39,169 nucleotides of DNA from Bacteroidota bacterium (GTDB lineage: Bacteria; Bacteroidota; Ignavibacteria; Ignavibacteriales; Melioribacteraceae): the NCBI GenBank assembly GCA_021824635.1, contig JAKAKD010000093.1, positions 1-39,169 of the forward strand. Reading direction: 5' to 3'. Below, in pieces: positions 27,410 through 36,110 of this stretch. The number at the start of each line of letters is the position of its first letter. The first letter of the stretch is position 1. Made by a program: the position numbers and the translations under genes. The notes under the pieces were generated by a model that saw only the letters and a program-made list of their open reading frames with translations, ran no database searches and was not told where the DNA came from.

Positions 27410-29185
27410 ATGAGAAAAAATATTTCACTACTCAACAAGTGGCGCCACGTTCCAATTGAAAAAAAAATTGCAATCAGTTGGATCATTTCGATCTTGGTAG
27501 TTGTTTCGCTCAGCGCTATACTTTATCTATCCAAAAAGCAGTTGCATCAAAGTTCGGATGTAATTGCACTCAACACGGAATTGCGTTCGGCGACTCAAGA
27601 TATTCTTGCTTCTATTCAAACACTTGAAATAAGCAGTAAACGGTTTATCTTAACCGGAAGCAGAAAGGATTCCGCAAAATATTTTGCCAATTTGGATTCA
27701 CTCCAGATAAATTTATTACGCTTAGAATCGTTAATTAAAGATCAGCCAAGATTTTTCAAATTCTTTTTACCGCTTCAAAGAACCATTAGAAATGAATTAT
27801 ATAAAATAAATCACCTCTCCTTTTCGATTAGGGACGCAAAAATTTTTGATTCGGAAATAGTCAAAATTGAAGAGAACATTTACAAAAAACTTGATAACTA
27901 TTGGCAGCTTTTAGACGATGAGGAAGAAGCGGCAACGCTAGAGCAGATTCAAGTATTACATTCAAAGATCAATAAGAATCTAAATTATTTCTTGATTCTT
28001 ATAATAACCTACATTCTATTCCTTACCGCTCTGTTCGTCATAATTAGTTCAGATGTTAAAAAAAGGAGAAAGCTCGCCGCCGAGGTGGTAGAAAGCAGAA
28101 AAGAATTAGACGTAATTATAAATACGGCACCGGCATTAATATTTGTTAAAGACATTGAAAAAAAGTTTACACTATTGAACAAATCCTTCTTGAATTTTTT
28201 CAAAGTTGATAAAGAAAAAATTCTACTTCACAATAATAAGCAGTTAGTTCCAAGAAATGAACAATGGCTTGCCAACGAAGAAGATGATGCTATTATCAAA
28301 GACAAAATTTCCTTAAACAATATTGAACGGCAAACCGCTCTTGCAGATGGTACTAAACGCTGGCTAAATATTAACAAAGCTCCGATGTTCGATGAGAACA
28401 ACAACGTGATTGGTATAGTTGGAGTAATGGATGATATAACGAAAAGAATTGAATTTCAGAATGCACTCATTGATACACAAAAGAAACTTGAAGAGTTGAA
28501 TCAGCAGAAAGACAAATTCTTTTCGATTGTAGCACACGATTTACGCAGTCCTTTTGCCGGTATGCTTGGTTTTGCAGAAATTTTATCGGAAGATTATGCT
28601 GAACTATCCGAAGATGAAAAGAAATTTTACATTGATAATATTCAATTATCTTTAAAAAATCTTTTGTCGCTAATTGATAATCTTTTAACCTGGGCGCGGT
28701 TAAACCTTAACCGTGCAGATTACAATCCCAAAGAAGTACAACTGGCTGAAATAATAATCTCGGTAATCAGATCTCAAAACATTGCCGCAACGAATAAAAA
28801 AATTGAATTGCAATCCAACACCGACAAAAACATATCGGCTTTTGCCGATCCTGATATGATTGAAACCGTAATCCGTAATCTAGTCTCGAACGCAATTAAG
28901 TTTACAAATACCGACGGAATTGTAAAGATCAATGCAATTGATAACGGACAATTTGTAAAAATAGAAGTTGAAGACAACGGCGTTGGAATGAAACCGGAGA
29001 TTGCAAATAATCTTTTCAAGATTGATGGGCATGTAACAACCAAAGGGACAAACGATGAAAAAGGAACCGGGCTTGGCTTAATTATCTGCAAAGAATTTGT
29101 AGAAAAACACGGCGGAACAATTTCGGTAGCAAGTGAAGTCGGACGAGGAACAACAATTTCATTCATGCTGCCTAAGAAGCCGTAA
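27410..29185 (+). CDS. Membrane histidine kinase with CHASE3-like sensor and PAS domain
   Basis: The protein has 591 residues. Two membrane helices (about 22-42 and 195-215) enclose a helical periplasmic domain of CHASE3 type (residues 43-190, with TQDILASIQTLEISSKRFIL). A PAS domain (about 235-355) and a coiled coil follow. HisKA has FFSIVAHDLRSPFAGMLGF with His376, and the ATPase domain has VIRNLVSNAIKFTN, DNGVGMKP and GTGLGLIICKEF. The gene lies after a terminator and a MITE-like element, so it is probably transcribed separately from the chemoreceptor. No receiver or regulator is attached. It converges with the methyltransferase gene, the two stop codons being 14 nt apart. Confidence 0.93.
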   Translation: MRKNISLLNKWRHVPIEKKIAISWIISILVVVSLSAILYLSKKQLHQSSDVIALNTELRSATQDILASIQTLEISSKRFILTGSRKDSAKYFANLDSLQINLLRLESLIKDQPRFFKFFLPLQRTIRNELYKINHLSFSIRDAKIFDSEIVKIEENIYKKLDNYWQLLDDEEEAATLEQIQVLHSKINKNLNYFLILIITYILFLTALFVIISSDVKKRRKLAAEVVESRKELDVIINTAPALIFVKDIEKKFTLLNKSFLNFFKVDKEKILLHNNKQLVPRNEQWLANEEDDAIIKDKISLNNIERQTALADGTKRWLNINKAPMFDENNNVIGIVGVMDDITKRIEFQNALIDTQKKLEELNQQKDKFFSIVAHDLRSPFAGMLGFAEILSEDYAELSEDEKKFYIDNIQLSLKNLLSLIDNLLTWARLNLNRADYNPKEVQLAEIIISVIRSQNIAATNKKIELQSNTDKNISAFADPDMIETVIRNLVSNAIKFTNTDGIVKINAIDNGQFVKIEVEDNGVGMKPEIANNLFKIDGHVTTKGTNDEKGTGLGLIICKEFVEKHGGTISVASEVGRGTTISFMLPKKP

Positions 29186-29199
29186 CAAAATTAAAAAGT

Positions 29200-29820
29200 C
29201 TATCTGCTCAAAACCACAATGTGAGTTGTTGAGGGTGTGTTTTTTATCTCTTTAACAATTTTCAAACCGGTCCTTTCTGCAAGCCCGCTAATTCCTTTCT
29301 TAGCAAGATATGATTTAAAATTTCCGTAATGTTCTCTTCCGGCGGCAAACTCAACTGCTCTATTTAAAGTTGACCAGAAATTGTTTGGACGAGGATACAG
29401 ATAATCAACAATAATTATTTTATTTACCGATTCCGATAGTGCGAGTAAAATATCTTCTCTTTTATCTTCATCTACTTCGTGAATGACATAAGAGATTACC
29501 GCGAAATCATATCGTTTATTTTTAGATTGTAGAAAAGTTTTAGCTTCCGCGTGGTAAAATGAAATTTTATCCGAAGGATTTTGGGAAAGATTTTTTAATG
29601 CCAGCTCAATATTTCTTTTTGAAAGATCAATTCCATCATAATTGCTGAACTTGCTGCCGAGTTGGAATGCCAACCTGCCGGTGCCGCATCCGACATCAAG
29701 AAGTGAAGAATTATCTGATATGAGTGATTTCACTATCCGATAAGCTTTATCTTGATTCGGCGCGATTATTTTATCATAGAATAAACCGTCATACCAATGA
29801 TCTTTATTTTGAACGCTCAT
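29200..29820 (-). CDS. Class I SAM-dependent methyltransferase
   Basis: This is a 206-residue soluble protein. Motif I is SLLDVGCGTGRLAFQLG (residues about 38-54), followed by the acidic end of strand 2 (YDGIDLS), then YDFAVISYVIHEVDE and KIIIVDYLYPRPNNF, all standard for the Rossmann methyltransferase fold (Methyltransf_11/25 type). The substrate cannot be read from the sequence. The gene stands alone: a repeat element separates it from the sulfur operon on the same strand and it converges with the kinase gene on its other side. Confidence 0.88.
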   Translation of the reverse strand: MSVQNKDHWYDGLFYDKIIAPNQDKAYRIVKSLISDNSSLLDVGCGTGRLAFQLGSKFSNYDGIDLSKRNIELALKNLSQNPSDKISFYHAEAKTFLQSKNKRYDFAVISYVIHEVDEDKREDILLALSESVNKIIIVDYLYPRPNNFWSTLNRAVEFAAGREHYGNFKSYLAKKGISGLAERTGLKIVKEIKNTPSTTHIVVLSR

Positions 29821-29838
29821 AAAATTCTCTTTCTAAAA

Positions 29839-29971
29839 AAGAAGGTGTCTCAAGAGTCAATAATGTCATGCTGAATTTATTTCAGCATCTATTATTAATC
29901 TAAAATCGATATTTTAGATTCCGGATCAATCCGCCAAGGCGGACGGAATGACAGTCTTGAAGCACCTTCTT
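29839..29971. repeat. 133-bp MITE-like element with nested palindromes
   Basis: AAGAAGGTG (29839-29847) and CACCTTCTT (29963-29971) are exact terminal inverted repeats, extended imperfectly through TCAAGA/TCTTGA and ATGTCAT/ATGAC. Inside are ATGCTGAA-TTTAT-TTCAGCAT, TCTAAAAT-CGAT-ATTTTAGA, and TCCGCC-AA-GGCGGA. It separates the sulfur operon from the methyltransferase gene and, as RNA, would form a strong hairpin that could stop transcription from the operon. Confidence 0.75.
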
Positions 29972-29983
29972 GTAAAAATTAAA

Positions 29984-31177
29984 TTAACACCCGCCAACAA
30001 CTCGTTTTTGTACTTTCTTAACCGGTCCGGCTGATTTATTATTTTTGATCAATACCGGAATAATCTCTTTAGCTTTTGTACGGAATCGGTTTGCGTATTC
30101 TTCATCAAGTGTTTTTGGATTTTCAATCGGCTTGAAATTTAATATTTGCTCTTTAAATGCATTCAACCCGCCTTGTAAAATTTTTATTCGTTTGTCTCCT
30201 AGCTCGGTTGCAATAATAGCCATCTTTCTTTCAGTCAATTCATCGTCAGCTACAAATACATTTATCTTATGTTTTAGCGTCAAAATTTTGTTCGGTTCTT
30301 TTTCGAACATATTATCAAGCGTAAACAAAGTGGATTTAGGCAGACTCATTTTGGCGTATTCTTTATCCGGTCTAAAATCAATTATCTGAAACTTATCGTC
30401 TTGCTCATCCATTAATCTGTAAGCAAATTCATCTGGCGTCATCGTTTCTAATTTGTATGATTGAACAAAATTTGCGTCTTCTTCCGACTTTATTAAAGAA
30501 GCTTTTCTTTCCGGAAAGATAAATGCTGAGGCAGCCATAAGTATTCCGATTGAAGCAATGCCAACATAATAAGGCGTTAATCGAATCGGTGATTTTGCGA
30601 CTTTATTTACTCTATTTTCAACAATAGAAGCAAACCAAAATGCGAACAACCCGAACACAACTATAATAAATGCAAAAATATTCTGCGACATTCCTAGCGT
30701 TTCAAAAAATCTTGGACTTCCCAAATTAGCTGCTTTGTAAAGTGGTTCAAAAACCGGATAACCTTCCGCAAAAATTACTACTCCTATTAATGCGCCACCA
30801 ATAAATATCATCGCATCAATTTTGCCTATTGCCGCCGCGCAAACAGATGTCCCGGGACAAAATCCGCCAACTACAAATCCCAACCCCATTATTATTCCAC
30901 CAACAATTGCAGACCAAAGAAAAGTCGGGTTAACATAAACTAGATTGATATCTATTAATCCGTAATGCTCAAGACCCATAACGCCAATCATAGCCACAAT
31001 GCCTGCGGTAAAGAAAACTCTTAGCACTGTAAAATCGTATCCGTAAAATAAACCTACTAATTTTTTTGAAGTTGAAAATCCGGCTTGCTCTAAAATTGCG
31101 CCGAATAAGACTCCAATTACTAATGCTACAATAAAATTTAAGTTGTTACTTATAACATCCGGAACTAATGGTCCCAT
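29984..31177 (-). CDS. YeeE/YedE (TsuA-like) transporter half fused to a cysteine-less rhodanese-like domain
   Basis: The protein has 397 residues. Its N-terminal membrane part (1-about 225) is a YeeE/YedE sulfur-transport repeat with GGFCPGTSVCAAAIGKID, giving Cys107 and Cys113 in the membrane where TsuA-type thiosulfate importers have conserved cysteines. The C-terminal part (about 250-355) has a rhodanese fold: QIIDFRPDKEYAKMSLPKST, then KINVFVADDELTERKMA where active rhodaneses have the Cys-containing loop, then RIKILQGGLNAFKEQI. The active-site Cys is not there. The protein ends in a basic tail and Val-Val-Gly-Gly-Cys. It starts behind GGAG, 15 nt after the smaller transporter half. It probably imports thiosulfate or a related sulfur compound; the tail Cys could act as a sulfur acceptor, which is conjecture. 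Confidence 0.82.
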   Translation of the reverse strand: MGPLVPDVISNNLNFIVALVIGVLFGAILEQAGFSTSKKLVGLFYGYDFTVLRVFFTAGIVAMIGVMGLEHYGLIDINLVYVNPTFLWSAIVGGIIMGLGFVVGGFCPGTSVCAAAIGKIDAMIFIGGALIGVVIFAEGYPVFEPLYKAANLGSPRFFETLGMSQNIFAFIIVVFGLFAFWFASIVENRVNKVAKSPIRLTPYYVGIASIGILMAASAFIFPERKASLIKSEEDANFVQSYKLETMTPDEFAYRLMDEQDDKFQIIDFRPDKEYAKMSLPKSTLFTLDNMFEKEPNKILTLKHKINVFVADDELTERKMAIIATELGDKRIKILQGGLNAFKEQILNFKPIENPKTLDEEYANRFRTKAKEIIPVLIKNNKSAGPVKKVQKRVVGGC

Positions 31178-31192
31178 AACATAATCTCCTTC

Positions 31193-31711
31193 TTAAATCC
31201 AAAATTTTCTAAAAAAGTAAGCAAACATATAAGCACCGGCAAAGATTGCGAACATTGTAATTATTCCGCCGGTTGACATAACAGCCATACCGCTTAAAGC
31301 GGCACCGCTTGTGCATCCTCTTCCTAATTGTGAACCGATGCCCCAAAGAATTCCTCCGATTAAAGCTCCGGCAATTCTAATTCTTGTTGTTGTGTGTGGA
31401 CCTTTTTCTAATTTGAAATCCAATCTGTTTGAAATGAGTCCGGATAAAAATGCGCCGATAAGCACTCCGGTAACTTCGAACACAAGCCAATTCATTAAAG
31501 GACTTGAGCCCTCGTGTTTCTTTCCATATTCTTGATAAAATTTAGTAGATCCGGTATGTGACGGTGCAATTGTTTCCACCGCTGTTACAGCATAGCTTTT
31601 GATTGCGCCGCTTGCACCCAAACCTCGTCCGGTTATGTAGATTGTAGCAACTAACAGCAAACCGAGCAAAACTCCGGCTATATACGGATTCATATATTCT
31701 GTTTTTTCCAT
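31193..31711 (-). CDS. YeeE/YedE (TsuA-like) transporter half
   Basis: This is a 172-residue membrane protein with about five hydrophobic segments. The family signature is GSQLGRGCTSGAALSGMAVM, with Cys133 in the membrane, paired with the FCPGTSVC motif of the next gene. In TsuA (YeeE) a single chain carries two such repeats; here they are split into two adjacent genes, as in other two-gene YeeE/YedE systems. The two chains would join to form one importer for thiosulfate or another sulfur compound. GAGG stands before the ATG, and the gene begins 8 nt after the cytochrome b gene. Confidence 0.85.
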   Translation of the reverse strand: MEKTEYMNPYIAGVLLGLLLVATIYITGRGLGASGAIKSYAVTAVETIAPSHTGSTKFYQEYGKKHEGSSPLMNWLVFEVTGVLIGAFLSGLISNRLDFKLEKGPHTTTRIRIAGALIGGILWGIGSQLGRGCTSGAALSGMAVMSTGGIITMFAIFAGAYMFAYFFRKFWI

Positions 31712-31719
31712 AAAATCCT

Positions 31720-32385
31720 CTAATCTAAATTTTGTGTTGATAATTTTGATTCATCCATTTTTTCTTCTTTGTGTTCATCTTCTAATTCTTCAAAACCGGT
31801 AAGCATTGCTTTTAGATTTGATGTAACAGTTTCACCTGTTGTAATCAAATACAAATGAGTTATGATAAATGCAATCAACATAATTGCAGCTATTGTATGA
31901 AAGATTGCAATGAGCTCAAGAGTCTGAATGTTTATCGCTTCAACGCCGTGTTTAGTTGGATAGCGGTAAAACATATAGAGTAATCCTGAAGTAACGCTAA
32001 CCGGTATTACCAAAATTTTTAATCCGAAATAGGTAATCTTTTGTAAGGGATTAAGCTTGCTTAAAACACTTTTCTTGGTAGGATGAGGCGCGTTACGGAA
32101 AATTCCGAAAATATAGTAGTCCAACTGTGCTTTAATGTTCTGAAATGTTGGTATGTATTGTTTGTATTCGCCGGTAGTTAAGTGCCAGAAAATTGCGAAT
32201 ACAATCAAACCGATAAATAGATAAGCGGCAAAATTGTGATAACGAACTGCATCCCGAAATCCAAAAAACGTATATGTTCCGTGAATTTCAAATCCGGTAA
32301 AGCCAAGAAAGAAAATTAAAATTGCCTGCATCCAATGCCAGAATCTTTCAAAGCTTTTATAGATATAAACTTGTTTCTTACTCAT
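31720..32385 (-). CDS. Di-heme cytochrome b (cytochrome b561 / thiosulfate-reductase subunit type)
   Basis: The protein has 221 residues and four to five membrane helices. Likely heme-ligand histidines lie in FERFWHWMQ, DAVRYHNFAAY, FAIFWHLTTG, and in AIFHTIAAIMLIAFIITHLYL (two, spaced on one helix). This is the pattern of Ni-Fe-hydrogenase/thiosulfate-reductase type b cytochromes, which take electrons to or from quinones. Its ATG overlaps the stop of the octaheme cytochrome gene (ATGA at 32382-32385), so it is very probably the membrane anchor and quinone contact for that cytochrome. An acidic tail (ELEDEHKEEKMDES) follows the last helix. Confidence 0.88.
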   Translation of the reverse strand: MSKKQVYIYKSFERFWHWMQAILIFFLGFTGFEIHGTYTFFGFRDAVRYHNFAAYLFIGLIVFAIFWHLTTGEYKQYIPTFQNIKAQLDYYIFGIFRNAPHPTKKSVLSKLNPLQKITYFGLKILVIPVSVTSGLLYMFYRYPTKHGVEAINIQTLELIAIFHTIAAIMLIAFIITHLYLITTGETVTSNLKAMLTGFEELEDEHKEEKMDESKLSTQNLD

Positions 32386-33959
32386 TTTGTAACCTCTTTT
32401 TTTAACTTTCTGGAAGCAATAATTCTAAACGTAGCATGAAATGCGATTCCTATTAACGAGAGAATTATAAGCCATTTACCTGCAGTATCAACCAAAGACG
32501 AATAATCTCTTCCCGGCATATAAAAATCTTTTAATCCCGCTAAACGGCTATCGTTTCTTGTATGGCATTCGTTGCACTTGACGGTGTTTTCTTTACTTGC
32601 CACCATATGATTTATAGGCCAATACATTTCTGTTTTGATGAACAAAACCTTGCCGCTGAATGGTAAACCAACATCTTTCATTCCAACTTCAGCAGAAGTT
32701 TTCCAGTTAAAATCTTTCCAGAAAGCGCCCTCACCTTTTTCTTCCGCAAAGAGTTTCGGCTGAATTAATATTTTGTTTATAGGATCGTATGGTTGTTTGG
32801 CAACGTGAATTTTAACCGGAACAATTTTCGATTCATCATCTGCATAAGAACCGTGAAGTTGGTTTAACACCAATGGCTTTGTCGTATCTTGAATTTTATC
32901 TCCTTCAAGATAGTGCGATGCGGTTCCGTTAAACCAAATGTAATCGGGTTTAACATTTTTCTTCCAGACAAAACTTCCTTTGATTGACATATAAGCGTGA
33001 TTGCCCATACTGTCTTCTTCAACATAAGGTTCACCATTTTTCAACTTGCCCGCTGTTGACCAATCCCAATACATTTTTGTAGCATTTGCTTTTGCATAAG
33101 TTGGAATATGACAGGTTTGACAAGCAACTTTTAATGTGTGTTCATTCAGGATATCATCTTCATGCGGAGTTGCTGTATGGCATTGCTCACAAGTATTGCG
33201 GTTATGACTCATAGAGGAAAGTGAATAAACTTTTCCTGCAATGTTATGCTGATCTGTTGTATGACAATCAACGCACTGCAGATTCATTCCGTCTGTTGCC
33301 ATGTGAATGTCAATCTCTTTTGTCGGTTCGAACATTGACATTTCAAGATCGCCGTGTTTTACATTATTTCCGCCGCCGCCGTAAAAATGGCAAACACCAC
33401 AATTACTTCTTTTCGGCTTACCCACGCTTTCTGCAATCTTGTTGAAATCCAAAGTGGTTAGCGGCGCACCGCCTTTTTCCGGAGCCTTTGCATAAGTCTC
33501 GGAATTATCGTGACAAACTAGGCAGTCTATATTGTTAGGATCGGTATAAATCTTTCCTTTGCTGTCCATTCCATAACCGATATGGCATTTTGCACAGCTT
33601 TCCTCATTACCCTTTGTTCCGATACAGAAATTATTGATTGCATTCCTTTTCCCCAAATAAATTACACCCCGACCTTGAACATACTCTTCACGCTCCCAAT
33701 TCCAGTGATTGGAATTCATAACTTGATGAGCAGTCATGTTGTGACAAGATTCGCAAGCTTTAGTTACTTCTTGCGGAGATTTGAACTTCTGCTGAAGCAC
33801 AGCAAATTTACTGTGATCCACAGATGGTTTTTCCTTTTTTGAATACTTTTCTTTCAGTTTCATTAGTGTTGTAGAATCAGTTTCTTTTTGTGAAAGCGTA
33901 CCAACTGCTATTACTACTAACAATCCGATAAAAGCAAGAATCAATACTACCTTTTTCAT
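32382..33959 (-). CDS. Octaheme c-type cytochrome, tetrathionate-reductase (OTR) family
   Basis: The protein has 525 residues. There are exactly eight CXXCH heme sites: 69-73, 122-126, 146-150, 187-191, 229-233, 257-261, 280-284 and 462-466. An N-terminal signal anchor (about 4-21) and a C-terminal membrane helix (about 495-514) place the hemes outside the inner membrane. Seven sites are packed in the first 285 residues, then a long segment without hemes, then the eighth, as in the OTR family. Members can reduce tetrathionate, nitrite and hydroxylamine in vitro, so the physiological substrate is uncertain. The overlap with a cytochrome b gene and the downstream sulfur transporter genes favour a sulfur-compound reaction. 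It begins 49 nt after the MarR gene. Confidence 0.9.
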   Translation of the reverse strand: MKKVVLILAFIGLLVVIAVGTLSQKETDSTTLMKLKEKYSKKEKPSVDHSKFAVLQQKFKSPQEVTKACESCHNMTAHQVMNSNHWNWEREEYVQGRGVIYLGKRNAINNFCIGTKGNEESCAKCHIGYGMDSKGKIYTDPNNIDCLVCHDNSETYAKAPEKGGAPLTTLDFNKIAESVGKPKRSNCGVCHFYGGGGNNVKHGDLEMSMFEPTKEIDIHMATDGMNLQCVDCHTTDQHNIAGKVYSLSSMSHNRNTCEQCHTATPHEDDILNEHTLKVACQTCHIPTYAKANATKMYWDWSTAGKLKNGEPYVEEDSMGNHAYMSIKGSFVWKKNVKPDYIWFNGTASHYLEGDKIQDTTKPLVLNQLHGSYADDESKIVPVKIHVAKQPYDPINKILIQPKLFAEEKGEGAFWKDFNWKTSAEVGMKDVGLPFSGKVLFIKTEMYWPINHMVASKENTVKCNECHTRNDSRLAGLKDFYMPGRDYSSLVDTAGKWLIILSLIGIAFHATFRIIASRKLKKEVTK

Positions 33960-34008
33960 AGAGTCACTCTGTAATTTGTGATAACATCATTTGTTTTAGA
34001 CTATAAAG

Positions 34009-34458
34009 TTATTTTTCATCCACCCATTTTTTAAATACATCTACAAGAATTTGTAAAGAAGAATAGATTTTCTCCATTTCCTCCCCTTTAACGGTTTTAA
34101 GAATATCTTTGTGCAGTTTATTATAATTTTGATGTAGATTCTGAATCAGAGGAGTTGCCTTAGGAAGAAGCTTAACTATGATATTTCGTTTATCGTTTTC
34201 ATCCGGAATTCTTGCAAGAAGTTTTTTCTCTTCTAAAGTGTCTAAAATATGGGTTATTCGACCTGGTGTCAACTTTAGCGCATCACAGATTTCTTTTATT
34301 GTGTACGAAGGAGCAAAAGCGAATAATTTTAAGAATCTTACTTCGGTTGGAGAGAGATTGAAACTGGCTGCAAAGAATTCCTCTTTAATATTACAATTAC
34401 GAGTCAATTCGCAGATCAATTCCGCAAGAATCTCATATTCTTTATCAGATTTTATCAT
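34009..34458 (-). CDS. MarR-family transcriptional regulator
   Basis: This is a 149-residue protein with a winged helix at about 32-103: LSPTEVRFLKLFAFAPSYTI, then KEICDALKLTPGRITHILDT as the recognition-helix region, then the wing LARIPDENDKRNIIVKLLPK. The ends form the helical dimer interface. It is the first gene of the cytochrome/transporter operon and so probably controls it in response to a ligand. Two cysteines near the N-terminus (Cys16 and Cys22 in LICELTRNCNIKEE) could be a redox or sulfur switch, which is only a suggestion. GGCGGAAGT precedes the ATG. Confidence 0.9.
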   Translation of the reverse strand: MIKSDKEYEILAELICELTRNCNIKEEFFAASFNLSPTEVRFLKLFAFAPSYTIKEICDALKLTPGRITHILDTLEEKKLLARIPDENDKRNIIVKLLPKATPLIQNLHQNYNKLHKDILKTVKGEEMEKIYSSLQILVDVFKKWVDEK

Positions 34459-34566
34459 ACTTCCGCCGTTATAATTATTTTATACCCTAAAATAAATAAA
34501 AATGTTCCGCTAGACAAGTCGGAAATTAATCATGGATACAATATTCAGACTTTCATATTTAAATTA

Positions 34567-34639
34567 GATTGTGCAAAAGTATCTACACGATGGGAGGTAA
34601 GCCTAAGCGTTCCATTTTAGCGTTCGCTTTTGTACAAGA
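34567..34639. repeat. Short AT-rich element with imperfect inverted ends
   Basis: TTGTGCAAAAG and CTTTTGTACAA (one mismatch) bound a segment of about 72 nt between the deaminase and MarR genes. A segment with similar ends (GTGGCGAAAACATCTATACG ... CGCTTTTGTAAAC, 35790-35904) lies on the other side of the deaminase gene. It may be an old repeat, or an operator region for the MarR gene. Confidence 0.3.
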
Positions 34640-34673
34640 AAAGCTTTCGGTAAGTAAAAATAACTTCGATCAG

Positions 34674-35714
34674 TTATTTAGAGTGAAAACTAATGTTATA
34701 CTCTTCAATTTTTTTGATAATTATTTCTTTTTCATTCTCATCAAGAAAGCTGGCTAAGAAAGAATTTTTAGCGAGCTGAGAAATCTCCTCTATTGTCAAA
34801 GCCAAAGATTCTGCCAATACTAGGTAATTTTCATTCACGTAACCGCCAAAGTAAGCCGGATCATCAGAATTAAGAGTTACAAGCAAACCGCTCTTCATCA
34901 TTTTTTTCAACGGATGATCTTCTAAACTTTTTACCACCTTCAATTTTAAATTTGAAAGCGGACAAACGGTTAAAGGGATTTGAGTTTTGCTTAAGTGTTT
35001 TACTAACGTTTCATCATCCATTGAATGGTTACCATGATCAATTCTGGAAACTTTGAGCAAATTAATCGCTTCCCAAACATATTCAGCAGGACCTTCTTCG
35101 CCAGCATGTGCAACAGTTAAAAATCCTTTATCAAGAGCACTCTTAAACACTTCCTTAAATTTTGAGGGAGGATTTCCGACTTCAGCGGAATCAAGCCCGA
35201 AAGCTGTAATCCAATTTTTATATGCACATGCTTGATTAAGAGTTTCCATTGCGGATTTTGGATCAACATCCCTTAGAAAGCACGGAATTAGTTTGCTCGT
35301 AATTCCGAATTTAGCTTCAGCATCATCTAGAGTTCTATGAATACCATTGATAACTGTGTCGAAGCTAATGCCGCGATTGGTATGTGTCTGCGGGTCAAAA
35401 AATATCTCAGCATGAAGAACATTTTGTGAATGAGCTTTCTCAATGTAAGCCCAAGTCATATCATAAAAATCTTGCTCTGTGATTAGCACCGAAGCACCTT
35501 CGTAATAAATATCAAGAAACTCTTGAAGATTATTGAAATGGTATGCATCTCGAAGTTCTTGTATAGAGTTCTGTCTTATTTTTATGTTGTTTCTCTTGGC
35601 GAGTTCAAACATCAGTTCCGGTTCTAACGTCCCTTCAATATGCAAATGCAATTCTGCTTTTGGTATTCCTTTTATAAATTCTCCTAAAGATTTATTTACG
35701 TTCATAGTTTTCAT
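34674..35714 (-). CDS. Adenosine/adenine deaminase family protein, adenine type more likely
   Basis: The protein has 346 residues. Metal and catalytic motifs of the amidohydrolase deaminases are intact: KAELHLHIEGTLEPEL (His23, His25), VAHAGEEGPAEYV (zinc His and catalytic Glu), RIDHGNH and LNSDDPAYFGGYV (two Asp). The SDDPAYFGGY ending and EGTLEPELMFELAKRN are features of the adenine deaminase subgroup (yeast Aah1-like), whereas true adenosine deaminases usually differ at these places. It would turn adenine into hypoxanthine for purine salvage in the cytoplasm. It starts at ATG 35714, or three codons later; neither has a strong ribosome site. Expression seems independent of its neighbours. 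Confidence 0.88.
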   Translation of the reverse strand: MKTMNVNKSLGEFIKGIPKAELHLHIEGTLEPELMFELAKRNNIKIRQNSIQELRDAYHFNNLQEFLDIYYEGASVLITEQDFYDMTWAYIEKAHSQNVLHAEIFFDPQTHTNRGISFDTVINGIHRTLDDAEAKFGITSKLIPCFLRDVDPKSAMETLNQACAYKNWITAFGLDSAEVGNPPSKFKEVFKSALDKGFLTVAHAGEEGPAEYVWEAINLLKVSRIDHGNHSMDDETLVKHLSKTQIPLTVCPLSNLKLKVVKSLEDHPLKKMMKSGLLVTLNSDDPAYFGGYVNENYLVLAESLALTIEEISQLAKNSFLASFLDENEKEIIIKKIEEYNISFHSK

Positions 35715-36110
35715 CCCGGTATTGAAAATTCGTTTTGATTGAATTTATTCTCTTAATTTTATTATTAACTTTTTTGAGGTGAGTTCATAAAAGTGGCGAA
35801 AACATCTATACGTCCTATTTTAAAGGGAAAGTCATTAATTTCTAAAATGCTGCCAATTATTATTCTCGGTTAAAATTCTAATTTCAACTAGTACGCTTTT
35901 GTAAACTAAATAATTGATAAACTAATTCCAATTTTAGATCGTGTATAAGGGCAATTTGACTGAAATAATTGTTGTCAGGCATTCCGAAATCATTTTCAGG
36001 CAACTTATTAGGTAATAAATTTGTTTTAAGATAAGAATTCAAACAATATACAATTGGCATGATTGATGGTGAGATTTAGAATTCTAAAATCAATTAATTA
36101 GAGGTATACC
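35715..36110. other. Intergenic region between divergent deaminase and exported-protein genes
   Basis: It is AT-rich. It includes the degenerate segment 35790-35904, which resembles the one at 34567-34639, and, at its right end, the ribosome site GAGG six nt before the ATG at 36111. No convincing promoter, RNA gene or further open frame was recognised. Confidence 0.5.

Noticed and set aside
27222..27413. 63-codon open frame on the plus strand before the CHASE3-like kinase
   Set aside because: It lies mostly inside the palindromic element and has no ribosome site or protein-like composition.
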